Positions 43,341-51,922 of a stretch of 64,000 nt of DNA are shown here, piece by piece. Below the pieces are notes generated by a model that did not search any database, was not told the origin of the DNA, and saw nothing but the letters and a program-made list of their open reading frames with translations. The translations under genes and the position numbers were made by a program. Position 1 is the first letter of the stretch, and the number at the start of each line of letters is the position of its first letter. Origin of the DNA: Roseivivax halotolerans (GTDB lineage Bacteria; Pseudomonadota; Alphaproteobacteria; Rhodobacterales; Rhodobacteraceae). The stretch spans positions 186,001-250,000 of the forward strand of contig NZ_FOXV01000005.1 in the NCBI RefSeq assembly GCF_900115815.1. Reading direction: 5' to 3'.

Positions 43341-45963
43341 CGGGAATTTCGAGCGTAAGGTTGCGGCCGCCTTTGACGTAGCGCAGCTGGCTCTCGCCGA
43401 TGGCCGAGACCCGGCCGCCATCGATCCTGTCTCCGACACCGACGCGCACGTAACGGCCGTTCGACAGACGCACGAGCGCCTGGCGGTTCGATGGATTGCC
43501 GTAGACGCCAATCAGGTTCATTCGCCGAAGGTTGATCGCGTTCGTTTCCGTCGCGGCCTGCGAGACGGAAGTATTCGACGGAACGCTCGGCGCGACGGTG
43601 CGCGGCGCGACAGCCGCGACTTGCTGGGTCTGCGCGGGCTGCTGCTGCGCGCTGGCAGCGCGACTGGCCTCCACGGCAGCGACGATAGCGGCGATGTTGC
43701 CGGGCCGGACAGAGGGTCGTTCCGACGTTCCGACGGCCTGCGCGGTCGCGGTTACGTCTTCCTCGGCTTCAGCCTTGACCGTTTCGGGCCGAAGTGACGG
43801 CCGGAAGGCTGCAAGTTCTGGCCGTGACAATCCTGTCAGATTGGCGCGATCGTTCTGCTCTTGCAGGTTGTCAGGGCGCAGGATCGGCCGGAACGTATCA
43901 TATTGCTGATTGCGCTGGAAAATTTCGGTTGTTTGCGGGCGAGTGCCGTCCTCGCGCTCCGGGATCGCTTCGATCACCGGGGCAAGCGCGTCTCCGCGAA
44001 GCGGCGGAACGGCGGGCGGCAGCCCGGCAAAGACGCGCACCCGGTCGGGATTGACCGCGCCTTCGGGCGTGGCGCGGACAAGGCCGCGCGCATCGAGGTC
44101 GAAGGGCGTGCCCGCAGGCGCGGGCAAGGGAAGCGGCTCGAGCGCCGTGTCGGTCGAGGCGTCGGCCTCGGGCAAAGCGGTCGCGTCGAGCTTGGCAACG
44201 ACCGGGTCGATGGACGCGACGTAGGGATCGCCGGATCCGGTTTCCTCGATCTCGCTCGGTGCATTGGGTGCGCGTTGCCAGATGCCGGTCGCGGCATAGG
44301 TCGCTTCGGCCTCGTCGGGCGTCATTGCCTCGGGTGCGGCGGGCACGGATCGAGGCTTGGCAATCTCGGGCGCCGCGTCGGTTTCCGTCTCGAGCCGGGC
44401 CTCGACCACGGGCGCTGCCTCTTCGGGGCGGGCCGTGGGCCGCAACCCGGTGACTTCCGGCAAGGTATCAACGGCGTCCTCGGGCAGGGCCGCGACTTCG
44501 GGCTCGGGATCGGACGAGAAGAACCGCGCGAGCCCGTCCTCGAGGAACACCGACGCCCAGGCCGCAACGCCAAGAAGGAACAGGATCAGCGCGGAAGTCA
44601 ACATCAGGCCGAGAAAACGCGGCTTGCCCCCGATGACGATCTCGTCGCGGCGCGCGCCGAAGACCGTCATGCGTTTGAGTTCTTCGTTCTGCGCCGACGT
44701 GTCCTGCTTGGGCTTCTTGCGACCCAGCCCGAACAATTTCATCCCCCCGTCGCGAGACGTCTCGGCGTTTCGAGGTGTCTGGCGCGGCTCCTCGTCGACA
44801 GGTACCGCCGCGGCAGCCAGCGCGGGCGTATCGAGCGCGGTGCCTGCATCCGCAGCTCCGGGGCGCAGCGCCGCGATCCGCTCGCGGGCCGACAGTTTCG
44901 GGGTCGGGGCCGCCGCGGCTGCCGGCGCGGCGACGTTGGGCGCGGGTTCGGCTTTCGTGGCAGGGGCAGGCTTCCGGGGCGGAGCCGGTTCCGGGCGCTT
45001 CAGGCTCTCCTCGAGTGCGGGAGCCGGGCGAGCAGGCGCTTCGGGCGGCGGCGTCTTGCGCGGCGCGGGCTCCTGCGGTTCTGCGCTCAGCGACAGGCGC
45101 GACGGCGTGGCATCTGCGCGGAGTGGGGCGCGCGGCGTCTCGGGCACGTCGCGGCGCGCGCGGATGCTCTGGAATGCGACGGGCGCTGCCGGAGGGGTGG
45201 GATCGGGCGCGCGGGGCGCCGCCAGCGGATCGGCGGGGCGTTCGCGGACGGGATATGGCGGCGCGGCTGGCGGCTCTTGGTCGCCGGTGGCCTGCGGCGC
45301 GTCTTCCGCCTCAGCCGGTTCGACCTCGGCCTTCGCGGTCGGCTCCACTGCGAGAGGATCAAGGGCCGTCGGCGCTGCCGGTGGTTCGGGCGGCGCGTCT
45401 TGCGTCGCAGAAGCCGGCGCAACCGGCTCTTGCTCGGGCTCCGGGGCCGGCTTCGGCACGATCCGCAGACCGCCCGTGTCGGGTTTCAGCGCCGCTCCGG
45501 TCCAGGAGGCCGCTTCTCCGAACAGAACCTCGCGGTTGAACCCGTTCGACTTCGCGGCAACGAAACCGACCGGCACGAAGCCGTGCTCCAGCGCGAAGGC
45601 CTCGGCTTCCTCGATGGTCTCCTCCGCAACGGCGGCGACGTGTAGCTGCCCGCCCGCCTCTTCGGCGTCGATGCGAAGCTCCGAGACCTCGTAGGGCGTC
45701 GCACCCTCCAGCGCGGCGCGCGCTGCCTCGGTTTTGTCTCCGCTCGCGTCGCGAGAGAGGAACTTGATCTGCTCTTCCGGGAGAAGCAGCTTCACGATTG
45801 TGCCTTCGGCACTTTCCGCAAGCGCAGTTTTTCGAAGATCGGCCATCTCCGCGGCCAGATCGCCGTCGAGACCGGCCGTGCCGAGGACCGCCCAGCCACC
45901 GCGAACCTTTTGCAGGAGCGATATGCCGTCGAAGGAAAGTTTCAGCGCGAAATCAGGTTTCAT
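43336..45963 (-). CDS. Large hypothetical envelope protein with PilM/GspL-like N-terminus and PilP/GspC-like C-terminus
   Basis: An 875-residue protein that I cannot name. Residues 1-150 (KPDFALKLSFDGISLL, LLPEEQIKFLSRD) resemble the cytoplasmic half of PilM/GspL proteins. A Pro/Ala/Glu-rich low-complexity stretch covers about 160-400. A membrane helix lies at about 440-465 (LMLTSALILFLLGVAAWAS). The remainder is probably periplasmic, again Pro/Glu-rich, and the last 60 residues (VYGNPSNRQALVRLSNGRY followed by RVGVGDRIDGGRV) resemble the PilP/GspC homology-region domain of secretion and pilus assembly. No secretion operon surrounds it. ATG 45963 is used; a GTG six bases upstream is also possible. 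This gene is divergent from the SIMPL gene. Confidence 0.7.
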   Translation of the reverse strand: MKPDFALKLSFDGISLLQKVRGGWAVLGTAGLDGDLAAEMADLRKTALAESAEGTIVKLLLPEEQIKFLSRDASGDKTEAARAALEGATPYEVSELRIDAEEAGGQLHVAAVAEETIEEAEAFALEHGFVPVGFVAAKSNGFNREVLFGEAASWTGAALKPDTGGLRIVPKPAPEPEQEPVAPASATQDAPPEPPAAPTALDPLAVEPTAKAEVEPAEAEDAPQATGDQEPPAAPPYPVRERPADPLAAPRAPDPTPPAAPVAFQSIRARRDVPETPRAPLRADATPSRLSLSAEPQEPAPRKTPPPEAPARPAPALEESLKRPEPAPPRKPAPATKAEPAPNVAAPAAAAAPTPKLSARERIAALRPGAADAGTALDTPALAAAAVPVDEEPRQTPRNAETSRDGGMKLFGLGRKKPKQDTSAQNEELKRMTVFGARRDEIVIGGKPRFLGLMLTSALILFLLGVAAWASVFLEDGLARFFSSDPEPEVAALPEDAVDTLPEVTGLRPTARPEEAAPVVEARLETETDAAPEIAKPRSVPAAPEAMTPDEAEATYAATGIWQRAPNAPSEIEETGSGDPYVASIDPVVAKLDATALPEADASTDTALEPLPLPAPAGTPFDLDARGLVRATPEGAVNPDRVRVFAGLPPAVPPLRGDALAPVIEAIPEREDGTRPQTTEIFQRNQQYDTFRPILRPDNLQEQNDRANLTGLSRPELAAFRPSLRPETVKAEAEEDVTATAQAVGTSERPSVRPGNIAAIVAAVEASRAASAQQQPAQTQQVAAVAPRTVAPSVPSNTSVSQAATETNAINLRRMNLIGVYGNPSNRQALVRLSNGRYVRVGVGDRIDGGRVSAIGESQLRYVKGGRNLTLEIPG

Positions 45964-46117
45964 GACCACGTCTTAGCATTGCCCCGATGCTCATGGGAGT
46001 CTGTGGTTTGCTTGGGCCTCCTTATATAGCAGAGGACCGCCGACGCCAAGGAATGCAGCTTGCGAAACTGTCTGCCTTCACGGAGACTTGCCCCATATTT
46101 TCAAAGGGATTTCGACC

Positions 46118-46819
46118 ATGTTCCGAATGATCGGCGTTGTTCTTGCACTTTCTGTCGTCGCGGCTGGACCGCTTCACGCGCAGTCGCAGGGCAGTGAGCC
46201 GGCGCGGCTGACCGTTTCGGGCAGCGGCGAGGCGCGTGCGGTACCGGATATGGCGACGATCACCCTTGGCGTGACGGCCGAGGCCGAGACGGCGAGCGCG
46301 GCCTTGGATGAGGCATCCGCGGTGGCCGGTCGCATCCTCGAGCGTCTTTCCGAGTTCGAGGTGGCCGAGCGGGACGTACAAACCTCCGGTCTGTCACTGA
46401 ACCCCGTTTATTCCGACAGGCGCGAGGACGAGGAGCCGCGCATCACCGGCTTCCGTGCGTCCAATATGCTGTCCGTGCGCGTGCGCGACCTGGACCGGCT
46501 CGGCGATATCCTCGGCGCTGTGACGGGTGACGGCGCGAACCAGCTGTCGGGTCTGTCCTTTGGCGTCTCGGACTCGGACGAGGTGATGAACGAGGCGCGG
46601 CGAGATGCGGTTGCGGATGCCCGCGCCAAGGCAGATCTCTACGCGGAGGCTGCCGGTGTGAGCCTTGGCCGCATTCTCTCCATCGACGAGGAAGGCGGCG
46701 CGCAGCCCTATCCGATGCCAATGGCCGAGATGCGGATGGCGGCTGACTCGGTGCCCGTTGCGCGTGGGGAGGCGGGGTTTTCGGCAGACGTGCGTATCGT
46801 TTACGAAATCACCCAGTAA
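46118..46819 (+). CDS. SIMPL domain protein (DUF541), exported
   Basis: A 233-residue periplasmic protein with a signal peptide (MFRMIGVVLALSVVAAGPLHA). The rest is a SIMPL domain: LTVSGSGEARAVPDMATITLGV near the start (read in part), the VQTSGLSLNPVYS block and ARAKADLYAEAAGVSLG in the last third. Bacterial SIMPL proteins include the oxidative-stress protein YggE and BP26 of Brucella, which forms ring-like oligomers; function is not defined. ATG 46118 follows AAAGGG. The end overlaps the end of the convergent RHH gene by 11 bases. Confidence 0.92.
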   Translation: MFRMIGVVLALSVVAAGPLHAQSQGSEPARLTVSGSGEARAVPDMATITLGVTAEAETASAALDEASAVAGRILERLSEFEVAERDVQTSGLSLNPVYSDRREDEEPRITGFRASNMLSVRVRDLDRLGDILGAVTGDGANQLSGLSFGVSDSDEVMNEARRDAVADARAKADLYAEAAGVSLGRILSIDEEGGAQPYPMPMAEMRMAADSVPVARGEAGFSADVRIVYEITQ

Positions 46820-47036
46820 GCCGCGCTTTCAGGCTTTCGAGCACGTAGAGGCGGATCGCCGATGCGAGGCCGACCTCGACATCGCGGTCCGCGTCGATCT
46901 CCGCGGCGAGGCGATTGATCGGTTTGCCCTCGGCGCGTGCGATGGCGCGGAATTCCTGCCAGAACGGCTCTTCGAGCGAGACCGACGTGCGATGCCCGCT
47001 CAACGTCAGCGAGCGTTTGACCGGACGCCCGCTCAT
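46809..47036 (-). CDS. Ribbon-helix-helix domain protein
   Basis: A 75-residue protein with a ribbon-helix-helix fold: the strand KRSLTLSGHRTSVSLEEPFW followed by two helices (EFRAIARAEGKPINRLAAEID). It belongs to the short Rhodobacterales RHH family that accompanies DUF4169 proteins. RHH dimers bind DNA through the paired strand, so a regulator is likely, though no toxin gene is next to it. ATG 47036 overlaps the DUF4169 stop (ATGA), so the two are translated together. Confidence 0.88.
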   Translation of the reverse strand: MSGRPVKRSLTLSGHRTSVSLEEPFWQEFRAIARAEGKPINRLAAEIDADRDVEVGLASAIRLYVLESLKARLTG

Positions 47037-47209
47037 TCCTCGCGCTTGTGGCCGTCGAGACCGCGCTCCGCCTTCTCGCGGGCGCTCTCATCACGTCGTT
47101 TCTCGGCTTTCGTTCGCCCGAACTTCGCGGCATTGGCGTCGCCCGCGCGGCGTTTTTCGTCGCGGGCCTTCGCCTTCCTGAAGCGACCAAGATTCGTCAC
47201 GTTGCTCAT
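47033..47209 (-). CDS. DUF4169 family small basic protein
   Basis: A 58-residue, strongly charged protein starting MSNVTNLGRFRKAKARDEK and ending GLDGHKREE; Arg, Lys, Glu and Asp make up about half of it. This is the DUF4169 family, unknown in function. The stop codon overlaps the ATG of the RHH gene by ATGA, and the two genes form a common two-gene unit in Rhodobacterales. The charge pattern suggests nucleic-acid or ribosome contact, but that is inference. Confidence 0.85.
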   Translation of the reverse strand: MSNVTNLGRFRKAKARDEKRRAGDANAAKFGRTKAEKRRDESAREKAERGLDGHKREE

Positions 47210-47257
47210 GGCGAAAAGTCTAGAAAGCTGCGGCAGGAAGGCAAAGGCCCGTGGCGG

Positions 47258-48652
47258 TCACTCCTTCGGGCCGATCATATCTTCGGGCCGGACCACCGCG
47301 TCGAACGTCGCCTCGTCGACGAAGCCGAGGGCGATCGCCTCTTGCTTCAGCGTCGTGCCGTTCTTGTGCGCGGTCTTGGCGACCTTGGTGGCGTTGTCGT
47401 AGCCGATGGTCGGCGCGAGCGCGGTCACGAGCATGAGCGAATTGCGCATCAGCTCACCGATCCGGGACTCGTTCGCCTCGATGCCGGAGACCATGTTGTC
47501 GGTGAAGGCCGAGGCGGAATCGCCCAGAAGCTGCATGCTCTGCAATACGTTATAGCTCATCATCGGATTGTAGACGTTGAGCTCGAAATGCCCCTGGCTT
47601 CCGGCAAAACCGACTGCGGCATCGTTGCCCATCACATGCGCGCAGACCATCGTCAGCGCCTCGGCCTGGGTCGGGTTCACCTTGCCCGGCATGATCGAGG
47701 AGCCCGGTTCGTTCTCGGGCAGGATCAGCTCTCCAAGGCCGGATCGCGGGCCCGAGCCCAGAAGGCGGATGTCGTTGGCGATCTTGAAGAGCGAGGCCGC
47801 AACGGTCTTGAGCGCGCCCGAGAACATGACCATCGCGTCATGGGCGGCCAGCGCCTCGAACTTGTTGGGGGCCGTGACGAAGGGCAGATCGGTGATTTCT
47901 GCGATGCGCGCCGCGACCTTCTCGGCCCAGCCCTTCTGCGTGTTGAGGCCCGTGCCGACAGCGGTGCCGCCCTGCGCCAGCTCGTAGACGTCTGGCAGGC
48001 ACGCCTCGACGCGTTCGATCCCCTTCGCGACCTGGTGAGCGTAGCCCGAGAATTCCTGGCCGAGCGTCAAGGGCGTTGCATCCTGCGTATGGGTGCGGCC
48101 GATCTTGATGATGTGGTCGAACGCCTCGGATTTCGCGACGAGCGCCGCGTGCAGCTTGCGCAGCCCGGGAAGAAGCACGTCGCGGGCCTGCAGCGCGATG
48201 CCCACATGCATGGCAGTCGGGAAGGTATCGTTCGAGGACTGGCCCATATTGCAGTGATCGTTGGGATGAACGGGTGTTTTCGAGCCCATCTCACCGCCCA
48301 GCATCTCGATGGCGCGGTTCGAGATGACCTCGTTTGCGTTCATGTTGGACTGCGTGCCCGAGCCGGTTTGCCAGACGACCAGCGGGAAATTGTCGTCGAA
48401 CTTGCCGTCGATGACTTCCTGCGCGGCAGCGGCGATGGCCTCGCCGATCTCGGCCTCCATGTTGCCGAGTTCCACGTTGGTGAGCGCGCAGGCCTTCTTG
48501 ATCGCGCCAAGGCCCCGGATGATCGGAACGGGCTGACGCTCCCAGCCGATGGGGAAGTTCATGATCGAGCGCTGGGTTTGTGCGCCCCAGTACTTCTCGG
48601 CGGGAACCTCGAGGGGACCGAAGCTGTCGGTCTCGGTGCGGGTCGCTGTCAT
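47258..48652 (-). CDS. fumC: Fumarate hydratase class II
   Basis: Iron-independent fumarase of the TCA cycle, 464 residues, forming a cytosolic tetramer that hydrates fumarate to malate. The family signature [13 protein letters not shown] lies near 318, [11 protein letters not shown] near 139, and [14 protein letters not shown] near 97. The second-site residues in [12 protein letters not shown] (near 184) are also present. The sequence is complete and unremarkable. It has its own leader with a possible promoter in 48653-48803, and no partner genes. Confidence 0.97.
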   Translation of the reverse strand: MTATRTETDSFGPLEVPAEKYWGAQTQRSIMNFPIGWERQPVPIIRGLGAIKKACALTNVELGNMEAEIGEAIAAAAQEVIDGKFDDNFPLVVWQTGSGTQSNMNANEVISNRAIEMLGGEMGSKTPVHPNDHCNMGQSSNDTFPTAMHVGIALQARDVLLPGLRKLHAALVAKSEAFDHIIKIGRTHTQDATPLTLGQEFSGYAHQVAKGIERVEACLPDVYELAQGGTAVGTGLNTQKGWAEKVAARIAEITDLPFVTAPNKFEALAAHDAMVMFSGALKTVAASLFKIANDIRLLGSGPRSGLGELILPENEPGSSIMPGKVNPTQAEALTMVCAHVMGNDAAVGFAGSQGHFELNVYNPMMSYNVLQSMQLLGDSASAFTDNMVSGIEANESRIGELMRNSLMLVTALAPTIGYDNATKVAKTAHKNGTTLKQEAIALGFVDEATFDAVVRPEDMIGPKE

Positions 48653-48803
48653 GGCGCGTCCTTTCGCTGGTATACTGTCGCATACGCTCTAGCCGCCCCG
48701 AGGCGCTGCGCCAAGAGGCAGGCAAGCTGACTTTCATCGATGTTTAGAGAGTGGGGGCGCGTCTGACCATGCCCGTTATCGCTATCGCAGGATGCGGGTG
48801 TCG

Positions 48804-49265
48804 CTACTTCCGGAACGAGTCGAGGCTGACGATCTCGGCGTCCTTCTTTTCGCCCTCGTCCTCGTCGTCGTCATCGCTGTCGTCCGGCTCGGGCGGCTCG
48901 CCGTCGCGATCCTCCGGGCTTTCGAATTTCAAGCCAAACTCGACGGAGGGATCCACGAAGGTCTTGATCGCGTCATAGGGAATATACAGCCGTTCCGGCG
49001 CGTCACCGAAGTTCAGCGTGACAGAGAAGCCTTCGTCGGTGACATCGAGCCCGTCGAACCAATGCTGCATGACAACGGTCATCTCGCCCGGATAGCGGTC
49101 GGACAGCCAGTCGGCCAGTTCGACATCGGGATGCGCGGTGTCGAAGGTGATGAAGAAATGGTGGTCGCCCGGAAGGCCGGTCTCGGACACACCGATCAAT
49201 ACCTTCTGGATCAGGCCACGCATGGCCTCGTGCATCAGATTTCCGTAGTCGATTCCTTGAGACAT
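48804..49265 (-). CDS. sspB: SspB-family ClpXP adaptor (alpha-proteobacterial type)
   Basis: A 153-residue adaptor that delivers ssrA-tagged or other substrates to the ClpXP protease. The N-terminal folded domain starts MSQGIDYGNLMHEAMRGLIQ and includes HHFFITFDT and IPYDAIKTFVDPSVEFGLKF. An acidic linker (EDRDGEPPEPDDSDDDDEDE) connects it to a short C-terminal motif (AEIVSLDSFRK) that should dock on ClpX. This is the alphaproteobacterial SspB, which diverges from the E. coli protein. It stands between chrA and fumC on the same strand. Confidence 0.92.
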   Translation of the reverse strand: MSQGIDYGNLMHEAMRGLIQKVLIGVSETGLPGDHHFFITFDTAHPDVELADWLSDRYPGEMTVVMQHWFDGLDVTDEGFSVTLNFGDAPERLYIPYDAIKTFVDPSVEFGLKFESPEDRDGEPPEPDDSDDDDEDEGEKKDAEIVSLDSFRK

Positions 49266-49353
49266 GGATCATCCGTGGCGTGGAACGACTCGGAGCATAT
49301 TGGTTTTCAGGCCGAGCGAAAGGGGCGCGGGCCCCAAAAATCCCGCTGCGCCG

Positions 49354-50592
49354 TCAGAGGAGCGAGATTGCCGCTGAAAGCGCCGCGGTTAGGGCGAGCG
49401 TCGTGACGATATTGCGGTTCAGGAGGAAGATGAGGCCGCCGGCGAACAGCGTCAGCCCGAGCGCAAGTGGAGAGAGGCTGGCAAAAACAGGGACTTCGAC
49501 GTCGAAAGGGCCACCGGAGAGCTGCCTCGTTTCGGCGAACAGGACGTTCAAAGCGAAAAAGACCGAAAGGTTGAGGATCACGCCAACCACAGCCGCGGTG
49601 ACACCGCTGAGTGCTCCCGACAGGCCCGGCCGGCCGCTCAGCCAATCGATATGCGCGGCAAAAGCGAAGATGAACAGGAAGGAGGGCAGGAACATCATCC
49701 AGAGCGTCAGGAGCCCGGCGAGGACCGACAACACCGCGCCGCCCGCTTCGTGCCCCGCGCTCATCGCAACGAATTGCGTGGCAAGGACGAGCGGACCCGG
49801 CGTGGTCTCCGCGAGACCGAGCGCGTCGATCATCGTCTCCGCATCGACCCAGGCCGCGTCCTGCGCCATGTAGGCGAGTGCTGCGTAGGCGCCGCCAAAG
49901 CTGACAACGGCGAGTTTCGCGAAAAAAGCTCCGACAGAGGTCAGGAAAGGGGCGTCGGCGATCCAGAGAAACGCCAAGGGCGCGAGCCAAAGCGCCGTCC
50001 AGAGCGTGATCGTGCGGAGGGGCAGGCTCGGCAGGGCCGGGGCGGCTTCGCCCGGCGCGTCCTCCCGGAAAGCCAGCGCGCCGATCCCGGCAGCGACGGC
50101 GAGGATCGCAGGGTAGGGCAGGTCGAGCGCGTAGATCGCGATGAAGGCGGCAAGCGCAAGGACAAGCCGCGCCGGACCTTTGAGGCTTCGAGAGGAGAGC
50201 CGCCAGAGCGCTTGCAGGACGATCACGATCACCGTTGCCTGCACGCCGAGCAGCAGAGCTTCGGCAAGGGGCGCGGTGCCAAGCGCGGAATAGGCCAGCG
50301 CCAGCGCCGCGATGACAAGCGCGCCAGGCAGAACGAAAAGCCCGCCCGCGATCAGACCGCCGAGGACGCCGCGCTGCGACCAGCCCGCATAGGTCGCGAC
50401 CTGCATCGCCTCGGGGCCGGGCAATAGCATGCAGAACGACAGCGCGCGCAGGTAACGCGGCTCGTCGAGCCAGCGCTCCTCATCGACGATGGTACGGTGC
50501 ATCAGCGCGATCTGGGCGGCGGGCCCACCGAAGGACAGCCAGCCGATCCTGTGAAAGATGCGGGCGATGCGAGAGAGCGAGGGAGAAGACAT
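49354..50592 (-). CDS. chrA: Chromate efflux transporter, long-chain ChrA
   Basis: A 412-residue inner-membrane protein of the chromate ion transporter family in its two-domain form. Two repeats of about 190 residues each carry the signature: SFGGPAAQIALMHRTIVDE and GPEAMQVATYAGW in the first, SFGGAYAALAYMAQD and GLAETTPGPLVLATQFVA in the second. It expels chromate by proton or sulfate antiport; some members serve oxyanion tolerance generally. The gene has no chrB regulator beside it. A palindrome overlaps its leader. Confidence 0.93.
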   Translation of the reverse strand: MSSPSLSRIARIFHRIGWLSFGGPAAQIALMHRTIVDEERWLDEPRYLRALSFCMLLPGPEAMQVATYAGWSQRGVLGGLIAGGLFVLPGALVIAALALAYSALGTAPLAEALLLGVQATVIVIVLQALWRLSSRSLKGPARLVLALAAFIAIYALDLPYPAILAVAAGIGALAFREDAPGEAAPALPSLPLRTITLWTALWLAPLAFLWIADAPFLTSVGAFFAKLAVVSFGGAYAALAYMAQDAAWVDAETMIDALGLAETTPGPLVLATQFVAMSAGHEAGGAVLSVLAGLLTLWMMFLPSFLFIFAFAAHIDWLSGRPGLSGALSGVTAAVVGVILNLSVFFALNVLFAETRQLSGGPFDVEVPVFASLSPLALGLTLFAGGLIFLLNRNIVTTLALTAALSAAISLL

Positions 50593-50611
50593 GCGCGCGA
50601 GGGGTAGGGGT

Positions 50612-50629
50612 ATCCTGTGACGTCAGGAT
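50612..50629. promoter_or_regulatory. Palindromic candidate operator upstream of chrA
   Basis: ATCCTG (50612-50617) and CAGGAT (50624-50629) are perfect arms around TGACGT, centred about 28 bases before the chrA start. Outer TATC...GATA sequence adds further symmetry. The position fits an operator or leader hairpin, but the regulator is unknown. Confidence 0.4.
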
Positions 50630-50715
50630 GACAGATAACCGCGATGCTGAGGAGTAAAATAGAGACTCCGATTTTCGCAGGCGCGGGAACGGAGCAGGCA
50701 GTTGCAGAATTTTCT

Positions 50716-51912
50716 TCAATCGCGCGGCGTGCCGGTTTTCAGGTCGGTGCCGATCTTGCGTGCCAAGAGATTGAGGGCCGTGCGACCCGACGTCTTTCGG
50801 TTTCGCGTCGACAACACGTCAGCGATCACCGCTTCCCATTGCTCCATAACGTTGGCTTCGACGTATTCAACCGCGCGGATACGTGCGGCATTTGCCAGTT
50901 GCGTGCGCAGGTGTGCGTCTCTGTGAAGTCGGATGAGACCATCGGCCATCGATGCCGGGTCGTCCACGGGAACCAGCAAGCCGTCGAGTTCATGGGTCAC
51001 GATCTCGGACGGTCCCCAATCGCAGCGTGTGGAGAGAACCGCGAACCCTGCGGCCATCGCCTCAATCAGGACATTTGGAAACCCTTCGAAGCGGGAAGAA
51101 AGAACGAAGATCCCGGGACGGGTGGTCCAGCCATGAGGCACGTCGGACCGGCCGGCAAAGCGTACCTGATCTCGCAACCCCAAAGATCCCGCAAGCGTCC
51201 GAAGCTCTTCCTCCAGTTCTCCGACGCCGTAGATTGTCAGAGGCATCGCGTTGCCTCGGTCCCTGGCAAGCGCCAACGCGTGCAGCAGCGTGTCGAACGC
51301 CTTCTGGTCCGTGAGCCTGCCGACAGCAACCAGCTCTGGCTTCGGTGGGGCAGGCGGTGCGCCAAGCAGATCAGGAATTGGGTTGGGGATGATTACGGCT
51401 CGGTGCATGGACCAGGCCGGCAGCGCATCGCGCGCGGCGGCGGTCTGCATGATCACGCGATCCGCTCCGGCGAGTGCGACAGGCATCGACCAACGCCATA
51501 GACGGTTCATCTGCTGGCGTTGGAAATTGTTTCTTTCGGACGCCATTCGGGGCTGTCTCAGGCCGAGTGTTGCCAATGCTGTCTGCACGTTGATCTTGGT
51601 CAGGCAAGACAGAGCGAGATCCTGATCCCGCAAGACCGCGCGCAGCCAGGGCACACGGCGCCGCGTGCTCCGGGATGCGTCGGTGCCGATCTCGACCTGC
51701 AAGCTGCGCAATCGCACGCTGTCTGGAACCGGGTAGTAGGGGGCTTCAGGGTCGCCTTGAAAGGATACCATCGTGACCGCATAACCCTGCGCGTCGAGAT
51801 GCGCGGCAAGTCGCGCCAGCACTTTTTCCGTTCCGCCGCTGCCAAGACCAGCCTGAACGAGGGCCACCTTGGGGCTTTGGAGCGTGGGACGGTCGGACTT
51901 GGCGAAGGGCAT
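50716..51912 (-). CDS. Glycosyltransferase family 4
   Basis: A 398-residue GT-B fold glycosyltransferase, probably cytoplasmic at the inner membrane. The N-terminal GLGSGGTEKVLARLA loop, the VAVGRLTDQKAFDTLLHALA block near 230 and the nucleotide-binding E-x7-E motif in SRFEGFPNVLIEAMAAG near 310 are characteristic of GT4 enzymes acting on polysaccharide repeat units. ATG 51912 lies 10 bases after the stop of the pectate-lyase-like gene; longer in-frame starts would reach back into that gene. The sugar transferred is not predictable. Confidence 0.9.
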   Translation of the reverse strand: MPFAKSDRPTLQSPKVALVQAGLGSGGTEKVLARLAAHLDAQGYAVTMVSFQGDPEAPYYPVPDSVRLRSLQVEIGTDASRSTRRRVPWLRAVLRDQDLALSCLTKINVQTALATLGLRQPRMASERNNFQRQQMNRLWRWSMPVALAGADRVIMQTAAARDALPAWSMHRAVIIPNPIPDLLGAPPAPPKPELVAVGRLTDQKAFDTLLHALALARDRGNAMPLTIYGVGELEEELRTLAGSLGLRDQVRFAGRSDVPHGWTTRPGIFVLSSRFEGFPNVLIEAMAAGFAVLSTRCDWGPSEIVTHELDGLLVPVDDPASMADGLIRLHRDAHLRTQLANAARIRAVEYVEANVMEQWEAVIADVLSTRNRKTSGRTALNLLARKIGTDLKTGTPRD

Positions 51913-51922
51913 GGTCCAGTGA

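Noticed and set aside
43861-45645. Open frame opposite the 875-residue envelope-protein gene
   Set aside because: Arg/Gly low-complexity shadow of a Pro/Ala/Glu-rich gene; the minus-strand gene has a membrane helix and conserved C-terminus.
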